From positions 1,725,629-1,763,033 of the forward strand of contig CP070842.1 in NCBI GenBank assembly GCA_020342155.1: a stretch of DNA of 37,405 nucleotides. The letters run 5' to 3'. The notes below the pieces were generated by a model. That model was not told the origin of the DNA and ran no database searches. It saw only the letters and a program-made list of their open reading frames with translations. Positions within the stretch are counted from its first letter, which is position 1, and each line of letters starts with the position of its first letter. A program made the position numbers and the translations under genes. This document shows, one piece after another, positions 7,346 to 15,200 of the stretch. The stretch is from Dehalococcoidales bacterium (GTDB lineage Bacteria; Chloroflexota; Dehalococcoidia; Dehalococcoidales; Fen-1064).

Positions 7346-8146
7346 ATGACTAGACCGCTGAAAATAGTCATACTGACGACCAAGCTGCCGGAGGACATCT
7401 GGCTGATTAATAACATGGCGGATATCTGTAGTATTGAAGGTATTGTCCTTCCCTCCGGAAAACGATACAGAGAATATGGCCTTGCTTACGTATTGAAGAA
7501 AAGGATGCGACGGCTTGGCATCCTCACTTTAGCAAATCAGGCCCTTCTTATCCTGTACAGGAAAGTCGTAGAAAGCCGAAGGGACAAACAAGCCGCAAAG
7601 GAGATCTTCAGTGGTAAGCCCAGCCAATATATAGAGAACAGGGATATCGATATACTCGAGGTAGAAGATATCAACTCCGAAGAGGTGAGAGATTTCATCC
7701 TGTCAAAATCACCTCAACTGGTGGTAGTTAGTGGGGCTCCTCTCCTGAAGACACGAATTCTCAAAGCAGCCGAGGGAAGAATAATTAACCTGCACCCCGG
7801 GTTAGCACCGCAGTACCGTGGTAGATATGGCTCTTTCTGGCCGATATACAACAAGGAACCTGAACTGGTCGGAGTAACTGTTCATTTTATTGACAAAGGC
7901 ATTGATACCGGCGCAATATTGCTTCAGCAGCAGGTTGATTACGACCCCGGTGATACCCTAAAAATAATAACGTACAAACAACACGCAGTAGGTATGACCC
8001 TGCTGGTCAGGTGCCTTTCAGAGTATGATAAGCTGGCGTCGCAGGCCTATCATAAAACAGATTGCCCCAACAATAATTACCTTGCACCAGGGTTGACCCA
8101 CTATTTAAAAGTAAGAAGATGGCTAAGAAGGAAGAGCCATAAATGA
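7346..8146 (+). CDS. Formyltransferase-family protein (sugar N-formyltransferase-like)
   Basis: The catalytic core of the 10-formyltetrahydrofolate formyltransferase fold is visible. IINLHPGLAPQYRG supplies N148 and H150, and VTVHFIDKGIDTGAIL supplies D187 (counting from ATG 7346). The N-terminal part is not the usual methionyl-tRNA formyltransferase nucleotide-binding segment, and the C-terminal tRNA-binding domain is absent. At about 266 residues this is the size of stand-alone formyltransferases that act on amino sugars or small molecules. A TTG at 7343 directly precedes the ATG. ATG 7346 is preferred, with GAGAAG upstream. The 3' end overlaps the next start (ATGA), which indicates coupling. 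An N-formylated amino sugar is the best guess for the product. Confidence 0.8.
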   Translation: MTRPLKIVILTTKLPEDIWLINNMADICSIEGIVLPSGKRYREYGLAYVLKKRMRRLGILTLANQALLILYRKVVESRRDKQAAKEIFSGKPSQYIENRDIDILEVEDINSEEVRDFILSKSPQLVVVSGAPLLKTRILKAAEGRIINLHPGLAPQYRGRYGSFWPIYNKEPELVGVTVHFIDKGIDTGAILLQQQVDYDPGDTLKIITYKQHAVGMTLLVRCLSEYDKLASQAYHKTDCPNNNYLAPGLTHYLKVRRWLRRKSHK

Positions 8147-9600
8147 GATTCCAAAAAGTACTTCTGGTTAATCCAGCGCACCATGTTGAATGGCCAGGAT
8201 TAACGCCTCCTATCGGACCGGGATATTTAACAGAAACACTGAAGTGCAGTGGTATCGAATATGATGTTCTCGATATGAATCTGGGCTATGGTGTGAAACA
8301 ACTACGCCAGAAACTGAACCATTTTCAACCGGATTTGGTCGGTATGGGCATGATTACCAGGGATTACAGAAGATTTTACAGCACACTTGAGGAAATAAAA
8401 CAACATAACAGTAAGATAAAAATCGTAGCCGGCGGCCCGCATGTAACGATTTTTAAAGAGCAGGTACTACAGGAATGTCAAGCCATTGATTATGGCATTA
8501 CTCGTGAAGGTGAAAGAGCCCTTGTCGAATTATGTCAGGATGAAATTGCGGAGGAAAATGTAAAGGGACTCCTCTACCGCGAGAACGGCGACATTATTTA
8601 TGCCGGAGACAGAGAGTTCATCACTGACTTGGACGGAGTCCCCTGGCCCCGGTACGAGAAGTTTGAGTTGGGCAAATATTTTCATGAAATTAGCATACAC
8701 TCCAGTCGGGGCTGTCCATATCAATGTATCTTTTGTGCCCGACACTGCCTGACCCCCATATATCAGGCACGAAGCGCCGAAAATGTCGGCGCCGAACTGG
8801 AATACTGGTACCGAAAGGGCTACCGACAGTTTAACATCGAAGATGATAACTTCAACCTGATTCAGCAACGTGTATACGCAATATGTGACGAAATCGAACG
8901 GCGGCAACTCCGTGGCCTCGTACTGCGCTGCTCGAATGGGATCCGTGCTGACCGGATAGACAGGGATATGCTCGCTCGCATGCGTAAGGTCGGTTTTAAA
9001 TACCTCGCCTTCGGTGTAGACGCAGGAAATGACCGCATGCTGAAAGTCGTCAAAAAAAGCGAAACGATGGAAGACATCGAAAATGGAATTCGGAATGCCT
9101 GCGAGCTGGGGTATAGCATCAAGCTGTTTTTTATCATTGGCTGTCCAACTGAAACGCCTGAGGACGTGGAGGACATGGTAAGGTTAAGCCGGAAATACCC
9201 CATCCAGGAAGTGCATTTCAACAATGTTGTCCCCTATCCGGGAACGGAACTGTACGACTGGATTAAAGACAATGATTACTTTCTTAGACAACCCGATGAA
9301 TACCTAAACAACGCCTCATTCTGGGAAAAGGTCCCCATATTCGAGACACCCGAGATGCCTGAAGCAGAAAGAATCAGGCTAACCAAATATCTGCACGAAG
9401 TGCGTAAAGAAGTGCACCGAGAGGCCATGCGCCGAATACTACAAAGATTCGGGGTAATAGGCACACTGGCAAGCCACATTCTGGCAAACAGTTTTCTAGA
9501 ACAACTATATTACAAGAGCAGGTTCTGGAGAAAAATACTGGAAGGTTTCAGGTACAGGCTGTCCTCAGGTAAGCGTGCCCTCACGAAGACCGAAAACTAG
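8143..9600 (+). CDS. Radical SAM protein with B12-binding-like N-terminal domain
   Basis: This is a 485-residue protein. Residues 1-140 form a cobalamin-binding-like Rossmann domain (KVLLVNPAHHVEW, PPIGPGYLTETL, KIVAGGPHVTIF) that lacks the DxHxxG cobalt-ligand motif. The radical SAM domain follows, with SSRGCPYQCIFCARH (C191, C195, C198) binding the 4Fe-4S cluster and LAFGVDAGNDRML in the SAM barrel. Members perform methylations, ring contractions or other radical C-C chemistry on lipids, sugars and natural products. It is the last gene of the operon. A basic C-terminal tail (RFWRKILEGFRYRLSSGKRALTK) may contact membrane. Which carbon it modifies is unknown. Confidence 0.85.
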   Translation: MRFQKVLLVNPAHHVEWPGLTPPIGPGYLTETLKCSGIEYDVLDMNLGYGVKQLRQKLNHFQPDLVGMGMITRDYRRFYSTLEEIKQHNSKIKIVAGGPHVTIFKEQVLQECQAIDYGITREGERALVELCQDEIAEENVKGLLYRENGDIIYAGDREFITDLDGVPWPRYEKFELGKYFHEISIHSSRGCPYQCIFCARHCLTPIYQARSAENVGAELEYWYRKGYRQFNIEDDNFNLIQQRVYAICDEIERRQLRGLVLRCSNGIRADRIDRDMLARMRKVGFKYLAFGVDAGNDRMLKVVKKSETMEDIENGIRNACELGYSIKLFFIIGCPTETPEDVEDMVRLSRKYPIQEVHFNNVVPYPGTELYDWIKDNDYFLRQPDEYLNNASFWEKVPIFETPEMPEAERIRLTKYLHEVRKEVHREAMRRILQRFGVIGTLASHILANSFLEQLYYKSRFWRKILEGFRYRLSSGKRALTKTEN

Positions 9601-9787
9601 CCTCCATTAGGACTACTACTCCTGAACCATCAGAGTCATGACCCTCTATCCTATCCAGACAGCCAAAACTGTCCTCAAACTAGCTCAATCAGGTGCGTCA
9701 CTACATTCCCGTCCGTGAACATAACAATAGGGGGGTGGTCTCGATTCAGAGAGACGTAAGGCGAACGGTTTGGCTCTTCTAGAACGA

Positions 9788-11377
9788 CTACTTCACCGGG
9801 ATAGAGAAACTGAAAGTGCTGCCATCCCGAGCCTTGCTCCTGGCCCAGATATGACCGCCGTGAGCTTCCACAATAACCTTACAGATGTGCAATCCAAGAC
9901 CGGCACCCGAAGTAGCACGGGTCAGCCGATTGTTTACCCGATAAAACCGCTCGAATATCCGCTCAATTTCTGATTCCGGTATTCCTATCCCCGAATCAAA
10001 AATATCCACGATAAGACAGGGGTACTGCAATGGGGGTATCGCCTCCGGCCCTCCCTGCAATTCATGTTCTTCACGGGCCTGCCACACCACAGCTTCGATG
10101 TCCCCGCCCTGTGGTGAGTACTTGACAGCATTCATCAGCAGGTTTGTCAGCACCTGCTCAATCTTCTGCCGGTCGACGTTCACCTTGGGTAACGGCCCAG
10201 AAGGACGGAGTTTGATAACGTGCTCCGCAGTCTGGCTCTGTATTTCGAAGACGGTCGCCCGTAGCAATTCCGGCAACGAAGTGGGTTGCAAGAGGAGGTT
10301 CGGAGCAGCCATATCAAGCCTTGAGATGTCCCTGAGATTCTCCAGTAAACGTATTACTCTGTCGGTCGCCGTCTGAATTCCCTGGAGATACTGCTGACTT
10401 TGTTCCTCGGTGATGACCTCAGCTAGCTGCAGCAGAGTGGCAGTATACCCCTTTATTAGAGTGAGTGGAGAGAGCAGTTCATGTGATAGCACAGAAACGG
10501 CATCCGGTTCGGTCCGGTCCTGCCGCTTTTGAGTAGAGGAATCCTTCTGGGTATCAGAATCATAGATAACAGGGATACCGTGTTTATCCTTCTGCATCGG
10601 GGGAGCACTGCCTCCGGTGTTACTCCCAACGACGGCGAAAGGATAAAGTACCCCTTCATCATACTCCTCAGCCTTCCCTCCGCGCTCCTGCGTGGTCAGC
10701 TTTGCCCGGTCATGGTCACTATCTACCGACACGCTATTCTGCGCAGCCTGCACTCCCTCTGGTACCACTGACATCAGCTCGGTCAGGAGCGTCACCGAGG
10801 CAAAGGCCTGCTTCCCGGGCGAAAAAGCCTGCCCCGAGGCAAACATCATTACCCCTGCCAGACCTTCCTCCCGGCGATACCAAGGAACCAGCCACAGAGT
10901 CCTGATACCTTCGCTGTGAGCTACTGTCTGTATCGACTTGAACTGCTTGTTGCCGGGGAGATAAACCATAAGATACGGCTCAGCCTGTTCTATGGCCGTT
11001 GTTATCAGCTGCTCCTCCCGCTCCTTATTAACTAGGAAATCAAGAAATTCCTGGGAAAGATTTGCAACAGCTCCGGGGTAAAGTTGGTGCTGGACAGAAT
11101 CAAAGAGAAAAATAACGCAACTCTCAGCACCTGGAATTAAATGGCCCAGTATTGGGGCTGTTGGTACCGACTGCTCTGCGAGGTGACCGTCTACCGAATG
11201 AGTGCCGATTCTCCCGAGTACGGCCAGTTCGTCCTTACCCAGATGAGCCACCTCATCCAGCACAGCACGTTCGGGACGCTCAAGTCCGGCCTGGCTTTCC
11301 CCTGATATCGAAGCCTCCTCGACACCAGCCCCATCATGGACTTTAGGACCTTCGTTAGGAGGCGGTACCTGCCTCAT
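9788..11377 (-). CDS. Soluble GAF-containing sensor histidine kinase
   Basis: Counted from ATG 11377 it is 529 residues. A GAF-like region spans about 70-205 (FDSVQHQLYPGAV to FASVTLLTELMSVV), followed by a long low-complexity linker. The HisKA box SHELLSPLTLIKGY carries H299. HATPase_c boxes follow: NLLMNAVKYSPQGG (N-box), DIFDSGIGIPESEIERIFERFYR (G1/F) and GAGLGLHICKVIVEAHGG (G2). All catalytic boxes are intact. There is no signal peptide or membrane helix, so it senses a cytoplasmic ligand. ATG 11377 has GAGGAT 6 nt upstream and overlaps the response-regulator gene by 23 nt. An upstream in-frame start at 11425 is less likely. It is convergent with the radical SAM gene, and the 187-bp gap 9601-9787 shows no gene and no strong terminator. 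Confidence 0.9.
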   Translation of the reverse strand: MRQVPPPNEGPKVHDGAGVEEASISGESQAGLERPERAVLDEVAHLGKDELAVLGRIGTHSVDGHLAEQSVPTAPILGHLIPGAESCVIFLFDSVQHQLYPGAVANLSQEFLDFLVNKEREEQLITTAIEQAEPYLMVYLPGNKQFKSIQTVAHSEGIRTLWLVPWYRREEGLAGVMMFASGQAFSPGKQAFASVTLLTELMSVVPEGVQAAQNSVSVDSDHDRAKLTTQERGGKAEEYDEGVLYPFAVVGSNTGGSAPPMQKDKHGIPVIYDSDTQKDSSTQKRQDRTEPDAVSVLSHELLSPLTLIKGYTATLLQLAEVITEEQSQQYLQGIQTATDRVIRLLENLRDISRLDMAAPNLLLQPTSLPELLRATVFEIQSQTAEHVIKLRPSGPLPKVNVDRQKIEQVLTNLLMNAVKYSPQGGDIEAVVWQAREEHELQGGPEAIPPLQYPCLIVDIFDSGIGIPESEIERIFERFYRVNNRLTRATSGAGLGLHICKVIVEAHGGHIWARSKARDGSTFSFSIPVK

Positions 11378-12101
11378 CAATATCCTCGTTATCCTGAACT
11401 GTAGTCTGCCTGCCACGCGCCGCAAAACGGTAGCCCACGCCCCTCTCAGTCAGGATTAACTTCGGCTCGCACGGGTCTTCCTCTATTTTCTGGCGCAGAT
11501 ATCTAATATAAAGCTTAACAAAAGACTTGTCACCGACGTAGTTCGGCCCCCAAACTTTCTGCAGGAGCTGTTCGTGAGTGACTATCCACCCCCGATTCTT
11601 TACCAAGCACGACAGCAGTCTGAACTCCGTCGGTGATAGCTTCACCACTTCGCCCCTGACATAAACCTGGTGGCTCCTCCAGTCTATCTCCACCTCACCA
11701 TCCTGAAAGCTCTTCGACCCTTCCTCTTGTATTTCGATAGTACACCGCCGCAAGATAGCGCCGATTCGGGCCAACAGCTCGGAGAAGTCAAATGGCTTGG
11801 TCATGTAATCATCAGCACCAAGCTCAAACCCTCTCAGTAAATCAGATGTCTCCCCGTTCACGGTGACCATAATAACAGGTATGTCACTCATGTCCCTGAT
11901 GCGATGACATACCTCCCACCCGTCCATCCTGGGCATATTAGCGTCCAGGAGTACCAGGTTAGGACGGCTGCTAAAAACACGACGTAAACCGGCTTTGCCA
12001 TCCTCAGCTGTCATCACCGTGTACCCGGCATTTTGCAGCCACATCTGAGTCAGGCCCAAGAACTCGGTATCGTCGTCGACTACCAGTATCTTCTCTCTCA
12101 T
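11355..12101 (-). CDS. OmpR/PhoB-family response regulator
   Basis: This 248-residue protein has a receiver domain at 1-120 with acidic residues D9-D11, phosphoacceptor D53 (LVLLDANMPRMDG), the switch threonine in VIMVT and the conserved lysine in TKPF (about K102). A C-terminal winged helix (about 135-230) carries LSPTEFRLLSCLVKNRGWIVTHEQLL, VKLYIRYLRQKIEEDP and ILTERGVGYRF. This class activates transcription as head-to-tail dimers on 7-mers repeated every 11 bp. Four such arrays occur in this window, the best one in its own upstream region, so it is the first candidate to bind them. The kinase follows with overlap, and a sigma70-like promoter lies at 12210-12239. A short extra tail (RQTTVQDNEDIDEAGTAS) is not part of the fold. 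Confidence 0.93.
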   Translation of the reverse strand: MREKILVVDDDTEFLGLTQMWLQNAGYTVMTAEDGKAGLRRVFSSRPNLVLLDANMPRMDGWEVCHRIRDMSDIPVIMVTVNGETSDLLRGFELGADDYMTKPFDFSELLARIGAILRRCTIEIQEEGSKSFQDGEVEIDWRSHQVYVRGEVVKLSPTEFRLLSCLVKNRGWIVTHEQLLQKVWGPNYVGDKSFVKLYIRYLRQKIEEDPCEPKLILTERGVGYRFAARGRQTTVQDNEDIDEAGTAS

Positions 12102-12209
12102 CCCGCCCTTCTAATACCAGCACAAGGCTGGTCAGGACTTTACTCCGCTGTTTCCCCCCCATTTTTCCCCGACTACACCAACCAGCAGAGCCCGACCATA
12201 AATACGATT

Positions 12210-12239
12210 ATTAAAGAACAAGCTATATTAATCTGCCAA
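12210..12239 (-). promoter_or_regulatory. Sigma70-like promoter of the response regulator/kinase operon
   Basis: On the minus strand, TTGGCA (12239-12234, 5/6 to TTGACA) is followed after 18 nt by TTTAAT (12215-12210, 5/6 to TATAAT). Predicted start is near 12203, about 100 nt before the ATG at 12101. This gene pair has an ordinary promoter with a -35 box, unlike the repeat-driven promoters, so it may be constitutive. Confidence 0.5.
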
Positions 12240-12343
12240 ACGGCATATATTTTCATAATTACCAACCACACAAGACAATCTCACCCTTGTCATATTAAGG
12301 GTGGACTACCAGGTGGCGGTTGTGTTACTAAAACCTAACTATT

Positions 12344-12433
12344 GATAAGATAAGACTAGAAAAGATAGGAGAATCCACATTCAAGAATACAACGCAGAAC
12401 GTTGAATGTCAAGGTCACATATCTTATCTTTTC
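12344..12433. repeat. Nested inverted repeats between divergent promoters
   Basis: The outer arms are GAAAAGATA (12359-12367) with TATCTTTTC (12425-12433), and AAGATAAGA (12347-12355) with TCTTATCTT (12422-12430). An inner pair is ACATTCAA (12377-12384) with TTGAATGT (12402-12409), 17 nt apart. The right arm can pair with either of two left arms. It could be a looping operator, or a hairpin if transcribed. Confidence 0.5.
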
Positions 12434-12518
12434 CTAACATATCGTCACCATCAGCAAACCTGGCCCGCGAGAAAGGTATTCATATAGCAGTGCCAAAAAT
12501 ATAAAGCCGCAAACGGGA

Positions 12519-12574
12519 TTCTAACCTTTTTCTAACTCGCTTCTGACACTGTTCTAACTGTACTTTACTATGAT
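12519..12574 (+). promoter_or_regulatory. Array C: 11-bp periodic direct-repeat promoter of the multidomain regulator
   Basis: Four near-identical 7-mers start at 12519, 12530, 12541 and 12552: TTCTAAC, TTCTAAC, TTCTGAC and TTCTAAC. They are followed by exactly 10 nt (12559-12568) and TATGAT (12569-12574). A weaker fifth unit, CGCAAAC, sits in phase at 12508. Predicted start is near 12581, giving a leader of about 28 nt to GTG 12609. This is the clearest example of the architecture and sits beside the OmpR-type regulator gene. Confidence 0.82.
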
Positions 12575-12608
12575 GGCAATTGTAGATAATCAGTCATAAG
12601 CGTACAGA

Positions 12609-15176
12609 GTGAAAAGGGTGGCTGTAAGCGCAAGTCGAACATCAAGACAGAAGCGAAGAAGGGTCATGGTGGTTGACCATGACCCGGAGATCGTCCGAAT
12701 CCTGGAAGTAAACCTGTCCCACGCCAACCTCGAAGTCATTTCGGCGCGGAGCGGAGCGCAGGCTTTAACCAAGGCCAACAAAGAGCGCCCCGACATAATC
12801 CTTCTGGACGCTGTCCTGCCTGACCAGGAAAGCATGGACATCTGCCGCCGACTGAAAGAATCACCGCAGACTAGCCATATTCCGGTGATAATCATCGGGT
12901 CTGATGGCAAAGGTGAGAACGGGGGAATCGGCATCGGCAGGGCTGACCAGTACATCGCCAAACCCTTCGATCCTCATGAGGTTGTGAAGCTGGTCGAGGC
13001 CTGCTTCAGGCAAATAGAAAGAGACTCAAACACAAGCCCTCTAACCGGACTGCCTAACCAGATACAGGTGAACACCGAGATTACCAGGCTGCTAGAACGG
13101 AACAAGACTTTCACCGCCATTTATATTGATATAGACGACCTTAAGGCTTTTAATAAGGCCTATAGCTTCGACCAGGGCGACCGTGCGATTGAGCTTCTCG
13201 CCGACATAGTGCGTGAAGCGTTGAGGTTATTTGGCAATCCAGATGACCTGGCAGGGCATCTCGGTAGCGATAATTTCATCATTGTCACTTCGATCCAAAA
13301 GGCGAGGGTTCTCTGCCAGAGAATCATCGCTGATTTTGATAGCCGCATCAGAACCCTGTACAACCAGAGAGACCTGGAAAGGGGTTATATTGAGTACGAA
13401 GGCCGATTGGGCGAGATTGAGCAATACCCTATCATGACTATTTCGGCCGCAGCCATTACCAACGAGAGACGAATATTCTACCATCCCCTTCAGGTCAGTG
13501 AGGCTGCCACCGAACTACTGGATTATCTGAGACGTATCCCTGGGAGCAACTACTACCTTGACCGCCGCGAGGATGGTATCGAGACACAGCTGAGCCTGTA
13601 TCACAAGGGTATACCACACGCCTACCGTGAAGAGATGAGAATGCTGCAACGGGTGTTGAACTGGGTTACTTTCCACACTGAAGAACTGGAAACGCCCATC
13701 TCGGCGATACATGAGAGTCTAGAAGCAGTGGGAGTGGCCCCGATGGATGATACCGAGTCCCAGCAAAGGCACAGTCTGGACGTAATCCGAGAGAACGTCG
13801 AGCGTCTTAACGAAGTATTTCGGGAATTCTCCTACCTGACAAGTGGTGAGTGGATTACTGCGGATGCATTCATAGAGGAGGTAAACCTCAGGACTACCTT
13901 TGACTGGATTACGAGGCAGGTACAAAAGCTGGTCGACGAGCGGGGAATTGAGGTTGATATTAAAGGAGTCGATGATATCGGTCCATTGATAATAGATGGC
14001 GGGAGCCTCATTAAAGGCCTGTATTATCTACTCAGGAGCGAGATAAACTCCAGCGCACCCGGTGACCGGCTGCAGGTAAGTGTCACTGAGATGAATGACC
14101 CCTTCATCATCATAGAGGTCACTAACCCTAACCACCACATCCCCCACCGGGACCTGGCCGTACTCTTCCAGGGTCAGATGGACGGGATGGTCCAAAACAG
14201 GCTAGGCAATGACCTTTACCTATCGAAGACACTGGTACAGGGCCTCGGTGGAAAGTTCAGTATCAAGAGTGATAAAAAGGAAGGAACGACCTTCATGATT
14301 GTCATCCCCCGGAGGTGGCAAAGCTCGATAGAAAGGGTAAACGCCCTGCTCGCAGCTGCGGAAACGAGCAGGAAGGAAGCACGAGCCCAGCTCGAAGGCT
14401 TGCGCGACCTTCTGTCATCAACTGCGGCGCAAATGCCATCAGCCGTCGAGGAAAACCTGGAGAACCTCGGGTATAAAATCCAAGAACTCGTAGTACTCTG
14501 CAATCGCTCGCTGTTTTTCGCTGATGAACTCAGCAACCGACTTGACAGCGAACAGGACCGATTACTACAGCAAGAAGTTGAACAGCTTACCACACTGGAG
14601 GCAATGCAAATCTTCAGCCGAGAGATTGCGGCATCGGCACAGATGGGATACCTCTTTGACCCAGAGAGCGCCAGACGCGTGGCCAAGAATGTCTCACTAA
14701 TTGCCAACGAATTCAGATTGTCACGAAGTGAGCGACAGGCCCTACAATATGCCGCCCTGCTCAAAGACATGGGATTTGTATCGTGCCCCGAAGATATGAT
14801 GGAGCAGGCAGTAGCACCCACCCTCGAGGAAGCGATCAATCTGAGCAAGCGTTTCAACATCATGTGGAAGGTACTGTCACGACTCAATTTTCTCTCACCA
14901 GCGCTGGACATCATCTGGCATAGATGTGAGAGGTACGATGGTACCGGCCACCCCTTCGGTGTCAAAGGCGCCAATATCCCGCTGGGAGCCAGAATCTTGG
15001 TAGTCGCGGACACCTTTGACATCATGACAACAGGCCGGTCGTCTCAGGAAACAGTAGCACCTGAAATCGCCGTGCAGAAGCTTGTTGCTGAATCTGGGAA
15101 ACGCTTTGACCCTGACGTGGTGAATGCTTTTCTGCGGGCATGGAGAAAGAAAGAATTTCAAGTTGTCCCAACTTGA
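12609..15176 (+). CDS. Multidomain signalling hub: REC + degenerate GGDEF + degenerate kinase + HD-GYP-like
   Basis: This is an 855-residue soluble protein. REC at about 17-135 keeps its acidic pocket, acceptor D67 (IILLDAVLPD) and K118 (AKPF). A GGDEF-like domain (141-305) starts SPLTGLPNQIQ and has IYIDIDDLKAFN, but the signature is LGSDN (219-222 region), so cyclase activity is unlikely. A histidine-kinase-like section (340-570) reads EELETPISAI where kinases have HELRTPL, so the phosphoacceptor His is Glu358. Its ATP-lid glycines are reduced to GNDLYLSK. A coiled coil spans about 575-665. A C-terminal HD-GYP-like domain (665-845) has LLKDMG for LLHDIG and HRCERYDGTGHP for HHExxDGxGYP. The start is GTG 12609, needed to keep the first REC strand, although its RBS is poor. 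It lies 24 nt upstream of ugd and is probably cotranscribed with it. The most likely role is phosphorylation-controlled scaffold or nucleotide sensor. Confidence 0.82.
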   Translation: MKRVAVSASRTSRQKRRRVMVVDHDPEIVRILEVNLSHANLEVISARSGAQALTKANKERPDIILLDAVLPDQESMDICRRLKESPQTSHIPVIIIGSDGKGENGGIGIGRADQYIAKPFDPHEVVKLVEACFRQIERDSNTSPLTGLPNQIQVNTEITRLLERNKTFTAIYIDIDDLKAFNKAYSFDQGDRAIELLADIVREALRLFGNPDDLAGHLGSDNFIIVTSIQKARVLCQRIIADFDSRIRTLYNQRDLERGYIEYEGRLGEIEQYPIMTISAAAITNERRIFYHPLQVSEAATELLDYLRRIPGSNYYLDRREDGIETQLSLYHKGIPHAYREEMRMLQRVLNWVTFHTEELETPISAIHESLEAVGVAPMDDTESQQRHSLDVIRENVERLNEVFREFSYLTSGEWITADAFIEEVNLRTTFDWITRQVQKLVDERGIEVDIKGVDDIGPLIIDGGSLIKGLYYLLRSEINSSAPGDRLQVSVTEMNDPFIIIEVTNPNHHIPHRDLAVLFQGQMDGMVQNRLGNDLYLSKTLVQGLGGKFSIKSDKKEGTTFMIVIPRRWQSSIERVNALLAAAETSRKEARAQLEGLRDLLSSTAAQMPSAVEENLENLGYKIQELVVLCNRSLFFADELSNRLDSEQDRLLQQEVEQLTTLEAMQIFSREIAASAQMGYLFDPESARRVAKNVSLIANEFRLSRSERQALQYAALLKDMGFVSCPEDMMEQAVAPTLEEAINLSKRFNIMWKVLSRLNFLSPALDIIWHRCERYDGTGHPFGVKGANIPLGARILVVADTFDIMTTGRSSQETVAPEIAVQKLVAESGKRFDPDVVNAFLRAWRKKEFQVVPT

Positions 15177-15200
15177 ATCAAGGTAAAAAGAGAGGTCATC

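Larger units (their letters stand above)
12102..12608. other. 507-bp divergent regulatory region
   Basis: No gene is seen. Going left to right, it holds the minus-strand sigma70-like promoter (12210-12239), a set of nested inverted repeats (12344-12433), and the plus-strand 11-bp repeat array with its -10 (12519-12574). It is unusually long for this otherwise tightly packed region. Confidence 0.7.

Noticed and set aside
9738..9755. GTCTC/GAGAC hairpin in the convergent gap as a bidirectional terminator
   Set aside because: The stem is only 5 bp with an 8-nt loop and no T-run on either strand.
12508..12558. The phased repeats of the 12.5-kb region as a CRISPR or microsatellite
   Set aside because: The unit is 7 bp with 4-bp variable spacers, the array has only four units, it recurs at three other promoters and it ends at a -10 box, which fits a transcription-factor site instead.
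14216..15025. A 269-codon minus-strand open frame opposite the multidomain regulator
   Set aside because: It is rich in Ser, Arg and Leu with no domain pattern, lies wholly antisense to a clearly coding frame, and has no promoter or ribosome-binding site. It is a shadow of the regulator's codon use.
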